NCBI GenBank assembly: GCA_014649355.1
Contig: BMSW01000007.1
Coordinates: 124,001 to 188,000, forward strand
Length of the DNA stretch: 64,000 nucleotides
Reading direction: 5' to 3'
Origin: Streptomyces althioticus
GTDB taxonomy: Bacteria; Actinomycetota; Actinomycetes; Streptomycetales; Streptomycetaceae
Shown here piece by piece: positions 17,118 through 28,763 of the stretch. The translations under genes were made by a program, and so were the position numbers. Under the pieces are notes generated by a model. The model was not told the origin of the DNA, did not search any database, and was given only the letters and a program-made list of their open reading frames with translations. Within the stretch, counting starts at the first letter, position 1. Each line of letters begins with the position of its first letter.

Positions 17118-18065
17118 ATGACCGGGGGACAGCGGTACTGGAACGAGGACGCCCAACGCTGGGAGGACGCCGGGGGTGCCGGAGCCGGCGCCGGCTCCGG
17201 CGCGTCGGTGACTCCGCCGCCGCCTCCTCCGCCGTCCTTCCAGCCGGTCGTGCCCACGTCCGCCCCGGGCGGGGTGACCGATCCCGATGCCCCGGCGGGC
17301 GGGGGGTGGTCCGTCCCGGAGCCGCCGAAGCCGGGGGCGTCCGGCGCGGGGCGGCGGCGGATGGTGTGGGGTGTGCTGGGCGGGGCCGCGGCGGTGGGGG
17401 TCGCGGTGGCGCTGGTGCTGAGCCTGGTCGTGGGGGACGACGGCGGGGGTGGTGGCGCGGACGACCGGGCGGGGGGTCCGGGTACGAGTGCCCCTCAGGA
17501 GTCGCCGTCGCCCACGCCGGTGGGGGAGTCGGAGGCGGTGCCTGCGGAGACCTCGACCTCCGGGTCGCCCTCCGCCGACCCGTCGGCGCTGCCCGAGGGG
17601 TACGAGCTGCACCAGGACGCCGAGGGGTTCACCATCGCCCGGCCCACCGGGTGGGAGCGGGAGACGGTGCCTTCGCAGCACGGCTTCGACGTCGTCAACT
17701 ACCGGAGCCCGGACGGGTTCCGTCGCCTTCAGGTGTACGAGATCGCGGAGTCCTCGCCGGAGGAGTCCTTCGAGCTGTACCTGTCGGAGGACACGCCGAA
17801 GCCGGACGGCTTCCAGCAGGTCGAGATGGTGCCGTTGGACGCGGGCGTCGAAGGGGTGCGTCTCGAGTACCTCGCCGACTCGCTGCGGGGCGAGCCCGAG
17901 GTCGGCAGCTGGCACGTCCAGGACGTCCGCTTCCGGTCTCCGGAGGACGGGAAGGTGTACGCGGTGGCGGCGTACGGGGCGCCGACGGACGGAGTGGACC
18001 CGGAGTTGGAACTGGTGCTCGTGGCGGTGGAGCATTTCTGCCCTCCGTCGGCGACGTGCGGCTGA
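17118..18065 (+). CDS. Single-pass membrane protein with extracytoplasmic C-terminal domain
   Basis: 315 residues, ATG at 17118, ten bases after the preceding gene. The N-terminus (QRYWNEDAQRWED) resembles the short WW-like DUF2510-type cap. A polyproline linker leads to one transmembrane helix (about 83-105). After a Ser/Pro/Gly/Glu stalk, residues about 163-315 form a compact domain (YELHQDAEGFTIARPTGW ... VVNYRSPDGFRRLQVYEIAE) similar to the extracellular domains seen in many streptomycete Ser/Thr kinases and lipoproteins. Probably the sensor or surface part of the three-gene cluster; role unknown. Confidence 0.84.
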   Translation: MTGGQRYWNEDAQRWEDAGGAGAGAGSGASVTPPPPPPPSFQPVVPTSAPGGVTDPDAPAGGGWSVPEPPKPGASGAGRRRMVWGVLGGAAAVGVAVALVLSLVVGDDGGGGGADDRAGGPGTSAPQESPSPTPVGESEAVPAETSTSGSPSADPSALPEGYELHQDAEGFTIARPTGWERETVPSQHGFDVVNYRSPDGFRRLQVYEIAESSPEESFELYLSEDTPKPDGFQQVEMVPLDAGVEGVRLEYLADSLRGEPEVGSWHVQDVRFRSPEDGKVYAVAAYGAPTDGVDPELELVLVAVEHFCPPSATCG

Positions 18066-18177
18066 TCTGACGTCCCGTCGGCTGTGGTCGGCGGGGGGCG
18101 TTCCCGCACCTCGGCGCTGACGAGGTGCCGCCGCGCCCACCCGTGCCGCCCCAGCGGCACGAATGCCCGCGGCTGCG

Positions 18178-18204
18178 GCGCCCCCAGGGGCGCGGGGAAC
18201 TGCG
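18178..18204. repeat. REP-like Streptomyces repeat (copy 1)
   Basis: GGGGCGCGGGGAACTGCG with a facing GCGCCCCC arm forms a small hairpin. It is the reverse of the CAGTTCCCCGCGCCCC repeat at 19973 and 50632, a dispersed element very common in Streptomyces intergenic DNA. It lies in the 319-bp gap 18066-18384, which also has a small hairpin (18143-18160) and otherwise only the betB promoter region. Confidence 0.7.
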
Positions 18205-18384
18205 TGGCCGGCCACGAACGCCCCGCACCCGGCGTCGAAGGGTGCCGCAGGTGACTGCGTGACGAAGCGCACTCCCCGCATCGATTCCGCATGACTTCCG
18301 CCCGGAAGGGCAGGCGCACCCGGTCTCGGGGGTAACAGGCATGTGACTCACGGGCGCGGAAAAGAACGGAAGGCAGTACCCACC

Positions 18385-19905
18385 ATGGCGGACAGCACAG
18401 CATTGCGGGCGCGCGACACCATCCACGCGGGAGGCGAGTGGCGGGCCGCCGCCTCAGGGGCCACCCGGGAGATCCTCGACCCGGCCGACGCCCGGCCGTT
18501 CGCCGTGGTCGCGGAGGGCGACGAGAAGGACACCGACCTCGCGGTCGCGGCGGCGCGCCGCGCCTTCGACGAGGGGCCCTGGCCGCGCACCCCCGTCACC
18601 GAACGGGCCGCGCTGCTGCGCCGTGTCGCCGACCTCCTGGTCCGGGACCGCGAGGAACTGGGCGCGCTGGAGGCCCAGGACGCGGGCAAGACCGTGGAGG
18701 AGGGCCGCGTCGACATCGACTGCGTGGCCGACGCCTTCCGCTACTTCGCCGACCTGGTCGCCGCCGAGGCGCCCGGCCGGGTCGTGGACGCGGGCTCGCC
18801 CGACGTCCACAGCGTGGTCGTGCACGAGCCGGTCGGCGTCTGCGCCCTGATCACCCCCTGGAACTACCCGCTGCTCCAGGCCAGTTGGAAGATCGCCCCG
18901 GCGCTCGCCGCGGGCAACACCTTCGTGGTCAAGCCCAGCGAGATCACCCCGATGACGACCGTCGCCCTGATCGGCCTGCTCACCGAGGCGGGTCTGCCCG
19001 CCGGCGTCGCCAACATCGTCACCGGCCCCGGTCACACCGTCGGCGCGCGGATGGCCGAGCACCCCGACGTCGACCTGGTCTCCTTCACCGGCGGCCTGGT
19101 CAGCGGCACCAAGGTCGCCCAGGCGGCCGCGCCGACCGTGAAGAAGGTCGCCCTCGAACTCGGCGGCAAGAACCCCAACGTCGTGTTCGCCGACGCCTGC
19201 GCCACCGAGGAGGGCTTCGACACCGCCGTCGACCAGGCCCTCAACGCGGCCTTCATCCACAGCGGCCAGGTCTGCTCGGCCGGTGCGCGCCTCATCGTCG
19301 AGGAGTCCGTGCGGGATCGTTTCGTCGCCGAACTCGCCCGCCGGGCCGAGAAGATCCGGCTCGGCCGGGGCACCGAGGACGGCGTCGAATGCGGCCCGCT
19401 CGTCTCCGCGCAGCAGCGCGAGAAGGTCGAGGCGTACGTCGAGTCCGCGCTCAAGGAGGGCGCGGTGCTGCGCTGCGGCGGCAAGCGTCCCGAGCCGGCG
19501 CCCGAACGCCCCGCGTCCGGCTACTTCTACGAGCCGACCGTCCTCGACCGCTGCCACCGCGAGATGCGCGTCGTGCGCGAGGAGGTCTTCGGACCGGTCC
19601 TCACCGTCGAGACGTTCCGCACCGAGGACGAGGCCGTCGCCCTCGCCAACGACACCGAGTACGGCCTGGCCGGCGGTGTGTGGACGGCCGACCCGGGCCG
19701 CGCCCGCCGGGTGGCCGGACGGCTGCGCCACGGCACCGTGTGGATCAACGACTTCCACCCCTACCTCCCGCAGGCCGAGTGGGGCGGCTTCGGCAAGAGC
19801 GGTACCGGGCGCGAACTCGGGCCGGCCGGGCTCGCGGAGTACCGCGAGACGAAGCACGTGTACCAGAACCTGGCGCCGGCGCCGGTTCGGTGGTTCCGCG
19901 GCTGA
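18385..19905 (+). CDS. betB: Betaine-aldehyde-type NAD-dependent aldehyde dehydrogenase
   Basis: 506 residues, ATG at 18385. ALDH superfamily: ITPWNYPLLQASWKIAPALA, NAD-binding VSFTGGLVSG, catalytic Glu in ELGGKNPNVVFAD and catalytic Cys in SGQVCSAGAR. It probably oxidises betaine aldehyde to glycine betaine, inferred from the choline dehydrogenase and glycine-betaine ABC genes that follow on the same strand. The length and start of family homology agree with this ATG rather than upstream GTGs. Confidence 0.92.
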   Translation: MADSTALRARDTIHAGGEWRAAASGATREILDPADARPFAVVAEGDEKDTDLAVAAARRAFDEGPWPRTPVTERAALLRRVADLLVRDREELGALEAQDAGKTVEEGRVDIDCVADAFRYFADLVAAEAPGRVVDAGSPDVHSVVVHEPVGVCALITPWNYPLLQASWKIAPALAAGNTFVVKPSEITPMTTVALIGLLTEAGLPAGVANIVTGPGHTVGARMAEHPDVDLVSFTGGLVSGTKVAQAAAPTVKKVALELGGKNPNVVFADACATEEGFDTAVDQALNAAFIHSGQVCSAGARLIVEESVRDRFVAELARRAEKIRLGRGTEDGVECGPLVSAQQREKVEAYVESALKEGAVLRCGGKRPEPAPERPASGYFYEPTVLDRCHREMRVVREEVFGPVLTVETFRTEDEAVALANDTEYGLAGGVWTADPGRARRVAGRLRHGTVWINDFHPYLPQAEWGGFGKSGTGRELGPAGLAEYRETKHVYQNLAPAPVRWFRG

Positions 19906-19972
19906 GGCCGCCGCGTCCCGGCGGTGCCGCGTCGCCTCGTGGGCGGGCGCGGCGCCGTGGGGGCTGATCGCT

Positions 19973-19998
19973 CAGTTCCCCGCGCCCCTTCGGGGCGC
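19973..19998. repeat. REP-like Streptomyces repeat (copy 2), betB-betA gap
   Basis: CAGTTCCCCGCGCCCC followed by TTC and GGGGCGC forms a 7-bp stem-loop. Located in the 114-bp betB-betA gap, where it could attenuate or stabilise the operon mRNA. Confidence 0.72.
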
Positions 19999-20019
19999 CT
20001 CATGTCCTGGAGTACCTCC

Positions 20020-21542
20020 ATGAACACACCTGTCTACGACTACGTCGTCATAGGCGGCGGGACCGCGGGTTCCGTCATCGCCTCGCGACTCACCGAGAAC
20101 CCGGACGTCACCGTCGCCGTCATCGAGGGCGGCCCCAGCGACGTCGGCCGGGACGACGTGCTGACGCTGCGCCGTTGGATGGGCCTGCTCGGCGGCGAGC
20201 TCGACTACGACTACCCCACCACCGAGCAGCCACGCGGCAACTCGCACATCCGGCACAGCCGCGCCCGCGTCCTCGGCGGCTGCTCCTCGCACAACACGCT
20301 CATCGCGTTCAAGCCGCTGCCGTCCGACTGGGACGAGTGGGAGCAGGCCGGCGCCAAGGGCTGGGGCGCCGTGCAGATGGAGGCGTACTACGCCCGGCTG
20401 AAGAACAACATCGTCCCGGTCGACGAGAAGGACCGGAACGCCATCGCCCGCGACTTCGTCGACGCCGCGCAGACCGCGCTCGAGGTGCCCCGCATCGAGG
20501 GCTTCAACAAGAAGCCGTTCGCCGAGGGCGTCGGCTTCTTCGACCTCGCCTACCACCCCGAGGACAACAAGCGGTCCTCCGCGTCGGTGGCGTACCTGCA
20601 CCCGGTGATGGACGAGCGGACCAACCTGACGCTGTGGCTGGAGACCTGGGCGTACAAGCTGGAGCTGAACGGCACCCGCGCCGAGGGCGTCCACGTGCGC
20701 ACCAAGGACGGCGAGGAGGTGCTGATCCGCGCCCGCAACGAGGTGGTGCTGTGCGCCGGCGCCGTCGACTCGCCGCGGCTGCTGCTGCACTCCGGCATCG
20801 GGCCGCGCGAGGACCTGGAGGCGCTCGGCATCCCCGTGGCGCACCATCTGCCGGGCGTCGGCGAGAACCTGCTCGACCACCCCGAGTCGGTGATCGTGTG
20901 GGAGACGAACGGGCCCATCCCGGAGAACTCGGCGATGGACTCCGACGCCGGTCTGTTCGTCCGCCGCGACCCCGAACACGCGGGCCCCGACCTGATGTTC
21001 CACTTCTACCAGATCCCGTTCACGGACAACCCGGAGCGACTGGGCTACGAGCGGCCCGAGTTCGGGGTCTCCATGACGCCGAACATCCCCAAGCCGAAGA
21101 GCCGCGGCCGGCTGTACCTGACCAGCGCCGACCCCGAGGTGAAGCCGGCGCTGGACTTCCGCTACTTCACCGACGAGGACGACTACGACGGCCGCACGCT
21201 CGTCGACGGCATCCGCATCGCCCGCGAGATCGCGAAGACCGAGCCGCTCGCGCACTGGCTCAAGCGGGAGGTGGCGCCCGGGCCCGACGTCACCGGTGAC
21301 GAGGAGCTGAGCGAGTACGCCCGCAAGGTCGCGCACACCGTCTACCACCCGGCCGGCACCTGCAAGATGGGCGCCGCCGACGACGAGACCGCGGTCGTCG
21401 ACCCCGAGCTGCGCGTCCGGGGCCTTCAGGGCATCCGTGTCGCCGACGCCTCCGTCTTCCCGACCATGACCGCCGTCAACCCGATGATCGGCGTACTGAT
21501 GGTCGGCGAGCGGGCCGTCGATCTCCTCGGCGGTGACGCCCG

Positions 21543-21546
<4 letters not shown>
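20020..21546 (+). CDS. betA: GMC oxidoreductase, probable choline dehydrogenase
   Basis: 508 residues from ATG at 20020 (GGAG 8 bases upstream); an in-frame extension upstream runs through the REP-like repeat and is unlikely to be coding. FAD-binding VIGGGTAGSVIASRLTE, GMC signatures ARVLGGCSSHN and AGAVDSPRLLLHSGIGP, catalytic His in YHPAGTCKMG and the C-terminal NPMIGVLMVGERAVDLL are all visible. It likely oxidises choline to betaine aldehyde, upstream of the ALDH step. Its stop overlaps the next ATG (ATGA). Confidence 0.93.
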
Positions 21547-23182
<1,636 letters not shown>

Positions 23183-23183
<1 letters not shown>

Positions 23184-25132
23184 TGGCGGCGGTCACCGCT
23201 ACCGCGCGGGGGACCGCGACATCCGGCGTCCTGGGCAACCCCCTCGTCCGCAAGCTCGGCGTCCTCCTCGTCCTCGCCGCCGTCGTCGTGCCGTTCGCGG
23301 CGAGTCGGTGGGGGAGCGGGGCGTGGCCCGGGGCGTTGACCGTCGACGTGTCCGGACCGCTCGGCACCGTCAGTGACTGGATCGTCGACAACCGCGACTC
23401 CCACCCCCTGTTCCTCTACTTCCTCGGCCACGTCAGCAACGCCGTCGTCATCGCCGTACGCGCCGTCTATCTCGCCCTCCTCGCCGTCGGCTGGGCGGGA
23501 GTGACGGCCGTGGCCGCGCTGACCGCCTGGCGGGTCGCGGGGATCCGGCTCGCGCTCGGGACCGCCGCCGCGTTCCTCGCCTGCGGGCTGCTGGGCATGT
23601 GGGTGCCCACCATGCAGACGCTCGCGCTCATGGTGGTCGCGGTCGCCGCGTCCGTCGTGGCGGGCGCGCTGCTCGGGCTCGCCGCCGGGCTGTCCGACCG
23701 TATGCACCGCGCGCTGCGCCCCGTCCTCGACACCATGCAGGTCCTGCCGGCCTTCGCCTACCTGCTGCCCGTCGTGCTGGTCTTCGGCATCGGCGTCCCC
23801 GCGGCCGTGCTCGCCACGGTCGTCTACGCCGCCCCGCCGATGGCCCGCCTCACCGCGCTGGGGCTGCGCGGCGCGGACAGGGAGGTGCTGGAGGCCGTCG
23901 AGTCGCTCGGGACGACCGCGCGCCAGCGTCTGCTGACCGCTCGCATCCCGCTCGCCCGCAAGGAGCTGCTGCTCGGCCTCAACCAGACGATCATGATGGC
24001 CCTCTCCATGGCCGTCATCGCCTCCGTGATCGGCGCGGGCGGCCTCGGCGACCGCGTCTACCAGGCGCTCGCCTCGGTCGACGTGGGCGCCGCGCTGGCC
24101 GCGGGCATCCCGATCGTGCTGCTGGCGGTCGTCCTGGACCGGGTGACCGGTGCGGCCGGCGCCCGGCTCGGGGACGCGCCCGCCCCGAACGCCCGTCTGC
24201 TCAGTGCGTGCGCCCTGGCCGCCGCGGCCGTCGTCGCGGTCGCCGGACGTCTCGCGGGCCGGCTGGAGTGGCCGGAGAGCTGGGTCGTCGGCATCGCGGA
24301 GCCGGTCAACCGGGCCGTCGGCTGGATGACCGCGCACCTGTACTCGGGCGTGCCCGTGGTCGGCGGCACCGCCGACTGGGCGGGCCGCTTCACCACCTGG
24401 GTGCTCGACCCGCTCCGCGACGGACTCCAGTGGCTGCCCTGGTGGAGCGTGCTGCTGGTCGTCGCAGCCCTGGCCTGGCTGATCGGCACCTGGCGCACCG
24501 CCCTCACCGCCGTGCTCGCGATGGCCGCCATCGGTGTGCTGGGCGTGTGGGGGCCGTCGCTGGACACGCTGTCGCAGGTGCTCGCCGCCGTCGCCGTGAC
24601 CCTCGTCATCGGGTTCGCCGCGGGCATCGCCGCCGCGCGCAGCGACCGCGTCGAGCGGCTGCTGCGCCCGGTGCTGGACGTGTTCCAGACGATGCCGCAG
24701 TTCGTGTACCTGATCCCGGTGGTCGCCCTGTTCGGCGTGGGCCGCGCCCCGGCGGTCGCCGCCGCGGTCGTCTACGCGCTGCCCGCCGTCGTCCGCGTCA
24801 CCACGCAGGGGCTGCGGCAGGTCGACCCGGCCGCCCTGGAGTCGGCGCGCTCGCTCGGCGCGACCGGCGCCCAGCAGCTGCGGCAGGTGCAGCTCCCGCT
24901 GGCCCGCCCGGCGCTGCTGCTCGCCGTCAACCAGGGCGTCGTCCTGGTCCTGGCCGTGGTCATCATCGGCGGCCTGGTCGGCGGCGGCGCCCTCGGCTAC
25001 GACGTCGTCTTCGGCCTCGCGCAGGGCGACCTGGCGACCGGTCTGGTGGCCGGCGCCGCGATCGTCTGCCTGGGCCTGATGCTCGACCGGGTCACCCAGC
25101 CCACCGGACGCCGCGCGACGAAGGGAGCGTGA
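23183..25132 (+). CDS. opuAB: Glycine betaine ABC transporter permease, two permease modules fused
   Basis: 649 residues, about twice the length of a single OpuAB/ProW. Two ABC permease domains are visible, each with an EAA-like cytoplasmic loop: EAVESLGTTARQRLLTARIP (first half) and ESARSLGATGAQQLRQVQLP (second half). Each half also has an LVLD/TMQ-PxFxYLxPVV segment (VLDTMQVLPAFAYLLPVV; VLDVFQTMPQFVYLIPVV). So one polypeptide probably supplies both transmembrane halves of the transporter. ATG overlaps the opuAA stop by one base; the binding protein gene follows after one base. Confidence 0.93.
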
Positions 25133-25133
25133 C

Positions 25134-26090
25134 ATGCGGATCCGTACGATGCCCGCCGTGGCGGCGGGCTGCGCGCTCCTGCTGCTGACCGGCTGCGGGG
25201 CCGCCGACATGACCAAGCAGGCCTCGCCGTTCGCCAACGCGCGCGGGGCGAGGACGGTCACCCTGTCGGTGCAGTCCTGGGTCGGCGCCCAGGCCAACGT
25301 GGCCGTCGCCCAGTACCTGCTGGAGCACGAACTGGGCTACCGCGTCGACACCGTGCAGGTCGACGAGGTGCCCGCCTGGGACGCCCTCAGCCAGGGCCGC
25401 GTGGACGCGATCCTGGAGGACTGGGGCCACCCCGACCAGGAGCAGCGGTACGTCGAGGACAAGAAGACGATCGTGAACGGCGGCGACCTGGGCGTCACCG
25501 GGCACATCGGCTGGTTCGTGCCGACGTACTTCGCCGAGCGGCACCCGGACGTCACCGACTGGAAGAACCTGAACAAGTACGCCGACCAGTTCCGCACCGC
25601 GGAGAGCGGCGGCAAGGGCCAGCTCCTCGACGGCTCCCCCTCCTACGTCACCAACGACAAGGCGCTGGTGAGGAACCTGAAGCTGGACTACCGGGTGGTG
25701 TTCGCCGGCTCCGAGGCGGCGCAGATCACCCAGATCCAGCAGTTCGCCAAGGAGAAGAAGCCGTTCCTCACCTACTGGTACACGCCCCAGTGGCTGTCCG
25801 AGCAGGTGCCGATGACGGAGGTGAAGCTGCCGCCGTACGAGGAGGGCTGCGACGCGGACCCGGAGAAGGTCGCCTGCGCCTACCCGCACACCCCGCTGCA
25901 GAAGTACCTCAACGCGGACTTCGCGCGCGGCGGCGGCAAGGCGGCGGAGCTGCTGAGGAACTTCGAGTGGACGACCGAGGACCAGAACGAGGTGTCCCTG
26001 ATGATCGCCGAGCAGAAGCTGTCGCCGCGCGAGGCGGCGAAGAAGTGGGTGGACAGCCACCGCTCCGTCTGGGAGAAGTGGCTGCCCTGA
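25134..26090 (+). CDS. opuAC: Glycine betaine-binding lipoprotein (OpuAC type)
   Basis: 318 residues. Signal peptide with lipobox LLTGC (Cys22). The OpuAC substrate-binding domain follows (TLSVQSWVGAQANVAVAQYL ... VDAILEDWGHPDQEQ ... HIGWFVPTYFAER), with several Trp/Tyr suited to a quaternary-ammonium cage. It delivers glycine betaine, or possibly choline, to the fused permease. The ATG follows AAGGGAG. Last gene of the bet/opuA operon; no clear terminator before the convergent AhpD-like gene. Confidence 0.93.
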   Translation: MRIRTMPAVAAGCALLLLTGCGAADMTKQASPFANARGARTVTLSVQSWVGAQANVAVAQYLLEHELGYRVDTVQVDEVPAWDALSQGRVDAILEDWGHPDQEQRYVEDKKTIVNGGDLGVTGHIGWFVPTYFAERHPDVTDWKNLNKYADQFRTAESGGKGQLLDGSPSYVTNDKALVRNLKLDYRVVFAGSEAAQITQIQQFAKEKKPFLTYWYTPQWLSEQVPMTEVKLPPYEEGCDADPEKVACAYPHTPLQKYLNADFARGGGKAAELLRNFEWTTEDQNEVSLMIAEQKLSPREAAKKWVDSHRSVWEKWLP

Positions 26091-26097
26091 GACGCGG

Positions 26098-26604
26098 CTA
26101 GTGGTGCTGTCCCGGCTGGTAGTGGCCGGGCGTCATCCGGCAGGTCACGCCGAACCGGTTCCAGGCGTTGATCACCGCGATGGCGGCGATCAGCTGGGAC
26201 AGCTCCGCCTCGTCGAACTGCTTCGCGGCCCGCTCGTACACCTCGTCGGGCACGAAGCCGTCGGTGAGGACGGTGACCGCTTCGGTCAGCTCGATCGCGG
26301 CGATCTCCTTCTCCGTGTAGAAGTGCCGTGACTCCTCCCACGCGGACAGCTGGATGATCCGCTCGGCGCTCTCGCCCGCCGCGAGGGCGTCCCTGCTGTG
26401 CATGTCCAGGCAGAACGCGCAGTGGTTGAGCTGCGAGGCGCGGATCTTGACCAGCTCGGCCAGCTTCGGGTCGAGACCCTGCCGGGCCGCGACGTCCAGC
26501 CGGACCATCGCCTTGTAGACCTCGGGGGCGTGCTTCGCCCACTCCATGCGGGCGGGCTCCTCCGCCGCGTAGGGGACCGTCCCGGTCGTGTCGGTGTTCG
26601 TCAT
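26098..26604 (-). CDS. AhpD-like / carboxymuconolactone decarboxylase family protein
   Basis: 168 residues. The CMD/AhpD motif HCAFCLDMHSRDAL with redox CxxC and downstream His is present (about residues 65-75), along with the C-terminal INAWNRFGVTCRM typical of the YciW/alkylhydroperoxidase-like group. Probably a peroxidase or peroxide-responsive thiol protein. The gene is divergent from the MocR regulator with only 47 bp between; TACGCT 6-12 bases before the ATG could be a -10 of a near-leaderless transcript. The regulator may control it. Confidence 0.92.
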   Translation of the reverse strand: MTNTDTTGTVPYAAEEPARMEWAKHAPEVYKAMVRLDVAARQGLDPKLAELVKIRASQLNHCAFCLDMHSRDALAAGESAERIIQLSAWEESRHFYTEKEIAAIELTEAVTVLTDGFVPDEVYERAAKQFDEAELSQLIAAIAVINAWNRFGVTCRMTPGHYQPGQHH

Positions 26605-26651
26605 GCCGTCGAGCGTAGGAGCCGGGCAGCCCAGGAGTATGGTCCAGTTCC

Positions 26652-28034
26652 ATGGCGGAACGCTGGGCCACTTTCGGTATCGACCTCCATCTGGACCCGA
26701 GCGGTCCGGGGCTGCGGCGCGGCCTCACGGACGCCCTGCGGGAGGCCGTCCGCGGCGGTCGGCTCGCCCCCGGCACCCGGCTGCCCTCCTCCCGCTCCCT
26801 CGCCGCCGACCTGGGCATCGCCCGCAACACCGTCGCCGACGCCTACGCCGACCTGATCGCCGAGGGCTGGCTCACCGCCCGCCAGGGTTCCGGCACCCGT
26901 GTCGCCGCGCGTGCCGTCCCCGAACGCCCGGCCGCCCCCACACCTCACCGCACCCCGGGCCGGCTCCCGTACAGCCTGATGCCCGGCACCCCCGACCTCG
27001 CGTCCTTCCCGCGCGCCGAGTGGCTCAAGGCCACCCGCCGCGCCCTCGCCGCCGCGCCACACGACGCCTTCGGCTACGGCGACCCGCGCGGCCGGCCGGA
27101 ACTGCGCGAGGCCCTCGCCGGCTACCTCTCCCGGGTGCGGGGTGTGCGCGCCGACCCCGGGCACGTCGTCGTCTGCTCCGGCTTCGCCCACGGCCTCCAG
27201 CTGCTGTCCCAGGTGCTGCGCGCCCGCGGCGCCCGCACGCTCGCCGTCGAGCCGTACGGCCTCGACGCCCACTGGGACCTCGTCCACCGCGCCGGCCTCG
27301 AGACCGCGCCGCTCGCCCGGGACGCACTCGGCACCCGCGCCCAGGACCCGGGTGACGCCGACGCGGTGCTGCTCAGCCCGGCCCACCAGTTCCCGCTCGG
27401 CGGGGCGCTCCTCCCGGAGCGCCGGGCCGCCGTGGTCGAGTGGGCGCGCCGCACCGGCGGCCTGATCCTGGAGGACGACTACGACGGCGAGTTCCGCTAC
27501 GACCGCCAGCCCGTCGGCGCCCTCCAGGACCTCGACCCCGGCCGGGTGGTGCACCTCGGCACCGCCAGCAAGTCCCTCGCCCCCGGCCTCAGGCTGGGCT
27601 GGATGGTGGTGCCGCCCTGGCTGCTGCCGGACGTCGTCGACCACGGCGGCGGCCGCACGGTAAGCGTCGTGGAACAGCTCGCCCTCGCCGAGTTCCTGAC
27701 CTCCGGCGCCTACGACCGCCAGGTCCGCGCCGCCCGCCTGCGCTACCGGCGCCGCCGCGACGCCCTCGTGCGGGCCCTCGCCGACGGGGCGCCGCACGTC
27801 CGCGTCACCGGCATCGCGGCCGGACTGCACGCCGTGCTCGAACTGCCGCCCGGCACCGAGCAGTCGGTCCAGCGGTCGGCCACCTGGCAGGGCCTCGCCG
27901 TGAAGGGCCTGGACTCCTTCCGCCACCCCGGCGTGACCGACCCCGCCGGCGACGCCCTCGTCGTCGGCTACGCCACCCCGCCCGACCACGCCTGGGCCGG
28001 CACCCTGGACGCGCTGCTGCGCTCACTTCCGTGA
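26652..28034 (+). CDS. MocR/PdxR-type GntR regulator with aminotransferase domain
   Basis: 460 residues. Residues 10-80 are a GntR winged helix (LPSSRSLAADLGIARNTVAD). Residues about 105-460 are a fold-type I aminotransferase domain with the PLP-binding Lys in TASKSLAPGLRLGW and the DDYDGEFRYDR motif (PLP Asp). Such proteins use the aminotransferase fold as a PLP or amino-acid sensor. TATGGT at 26638-26643 may be its -10. Target is probably the divergent AhpD-like gene, itself, or both (inference from arrangement). Confidence 0.93.
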   Translation: MAERWATFGIDLHLDPSGPGLRRGLTDALREAVRGGRLAPGTRLPSSRSLAADLGIARNTVADAYADLIAEGWLTARQGSGTRVAARAVPERPAAPTPHRTPGRLPYSLMPGTPDLASFPRAEWLKATRRALAAAPHDAFGYGDPRGRPELREALAGYLSRVRGVRADPGHVVVCSGFAHGLQLLSQVLRARGARTLAVEPYGLDAHWDLVHRAGLETAPLARDALGTRAQDPGDADAVLLSPAHQFPLGGALLPERRAAVVEWARRTGGLILEDDYDGEFRYDRQPVGALQDLDPGRVVHLGTASKSLAPGLRLGWMVVPPWLLPDVVDHGGGRTVSVVEQLALAEFLTSGAYDRQVRAARLRYRRRRDALVRALADGAPHVRVTGIAAGLHAVLELPPGTEQSVQRSATWQGLAVKGLDSFRHPGVTDPAGDALVVGYATPPDHAWAGTLDALLRSLP

Positions 28035-28628
28035 CGGCGGTCCGGCGGCCCCACGGCGAGCACGTCCCGTGGTCCGCCACGACCGGACTCCGCCGCCCGG
28101 CGCGACGGCCCCGCCACCGAACGGCCGGGCGGCCCGCAGCGCCGTACGTACCGGCAGGACGCGCGGGAACAGGCCCACCGCGTCACCGGTACCGGGCTCG
28201 TCACGTCCGGCGAACGGCATGCCGAGCACTCCGTCCTCCTCGCCGGACCAGGCGTGCGGCAGCGGGCACCACACGGCGAGGAGCACCATGGCGGGGCCGG
28301 CGCCTTCGCGGGCGGCGAGCGCGCGCAGCGCGGCCAGGCTTCCCGCGACCCGGACCAGCGGCTTCCCGAGGCCGGGTTCCCCCGCCTTCCCGAGGTCGGG
28401 TTCCCCCGCCTTCCCGAGGCCGGGTTCCCCCGCCTTCCGCGACGCGGGACTTCCCGCCTTCCGGGACCCGGGTTTCCGTGCCTTCCGCCTTCCGGGACCC
28501 GGGTTTCCCTGCCTTCCACGACCGGGGCCCGTGGTCTTCCGCGCCGGGAGACCACACCCCCCTAGCGGCACCCGCGACCCACACCTGTGGATCTTCCGTG
28601 AGCGCCGACCGCCCATACCCTGCCACAC
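28023..28628 (-). CDS. Hypothetical protein with octapeptide repeats
   Basis: Up to 201 residues; start uncertain (ATG 28628, or GTG at 28571). The C-terminal 110 codons have the strong G/C third-position bias of real Streptomyces genes (VAGSLAALRALAAREGAGPA, MVLLAVWCPLPHAW), so this strand is coding. The N-terminal half is made of 24-bp tandem repeats encoding KAGEPGLG-type octapeptides. Its end overlaps the MocR gene by 12 bases, tail to tail. No family recognised; the N-terminal boundary may be wrong. Confidence 0.5.
   Translation of the reverse strand: MWQGMGGRRSRKIHRCGSRVPLGGCGLPARKTTGPGRGRQGNPGPGRRKARKPGSRKAGSPASRKAGEPGLGKAGEPDLGKAGEPGLGKPLVRVAGSLAALRALAAREGAGPAMVLLAVWCPLPHAWSGEEDGVLGMPFAGRDEPGTGDAVGLFPRVLPVRTALRAARPFGGGAVAPGGGVRSWRTTGRARRGAAGPPSRK
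28363..28513. repeat. 24-bp tandem repeats
   Basis: Three nearly identical 24-bp units start at 28363, 28387 and 28411 (one base change in the second), followed by three degenerate units at 28435, 28459 and 28490. The period keeps every frame open on both strands. Within the hypothetical leftward gene. Confidence 0.85.
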
Positions 28629-28763
28629 GGTGACAAACCGTCAGCCGTGACAGGTGCGGGCCCGGGGGCTGCCGTGCGTCCCCGCCGGACGGTCTCTAGG
28701 CTGTCCGCCGCGAGCCGGGCGACACGGGAACGGTCCGGCGCGACACGAGGGGGAGCGAAGGGC

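Noticed and set aside
18178..18204. REP-like repeats considered as insertion sequence ends.
   Set aside because: No transposase, no target duplication; these short hairpins are common dispersed Streptomyces repeats.
19924..20019. Upstream in-frame extension of the choline dehydrogenase gene.
   Set aside because: It reads through the REP-like repeat; the family starts at MNTPVYDYVVIGGG.
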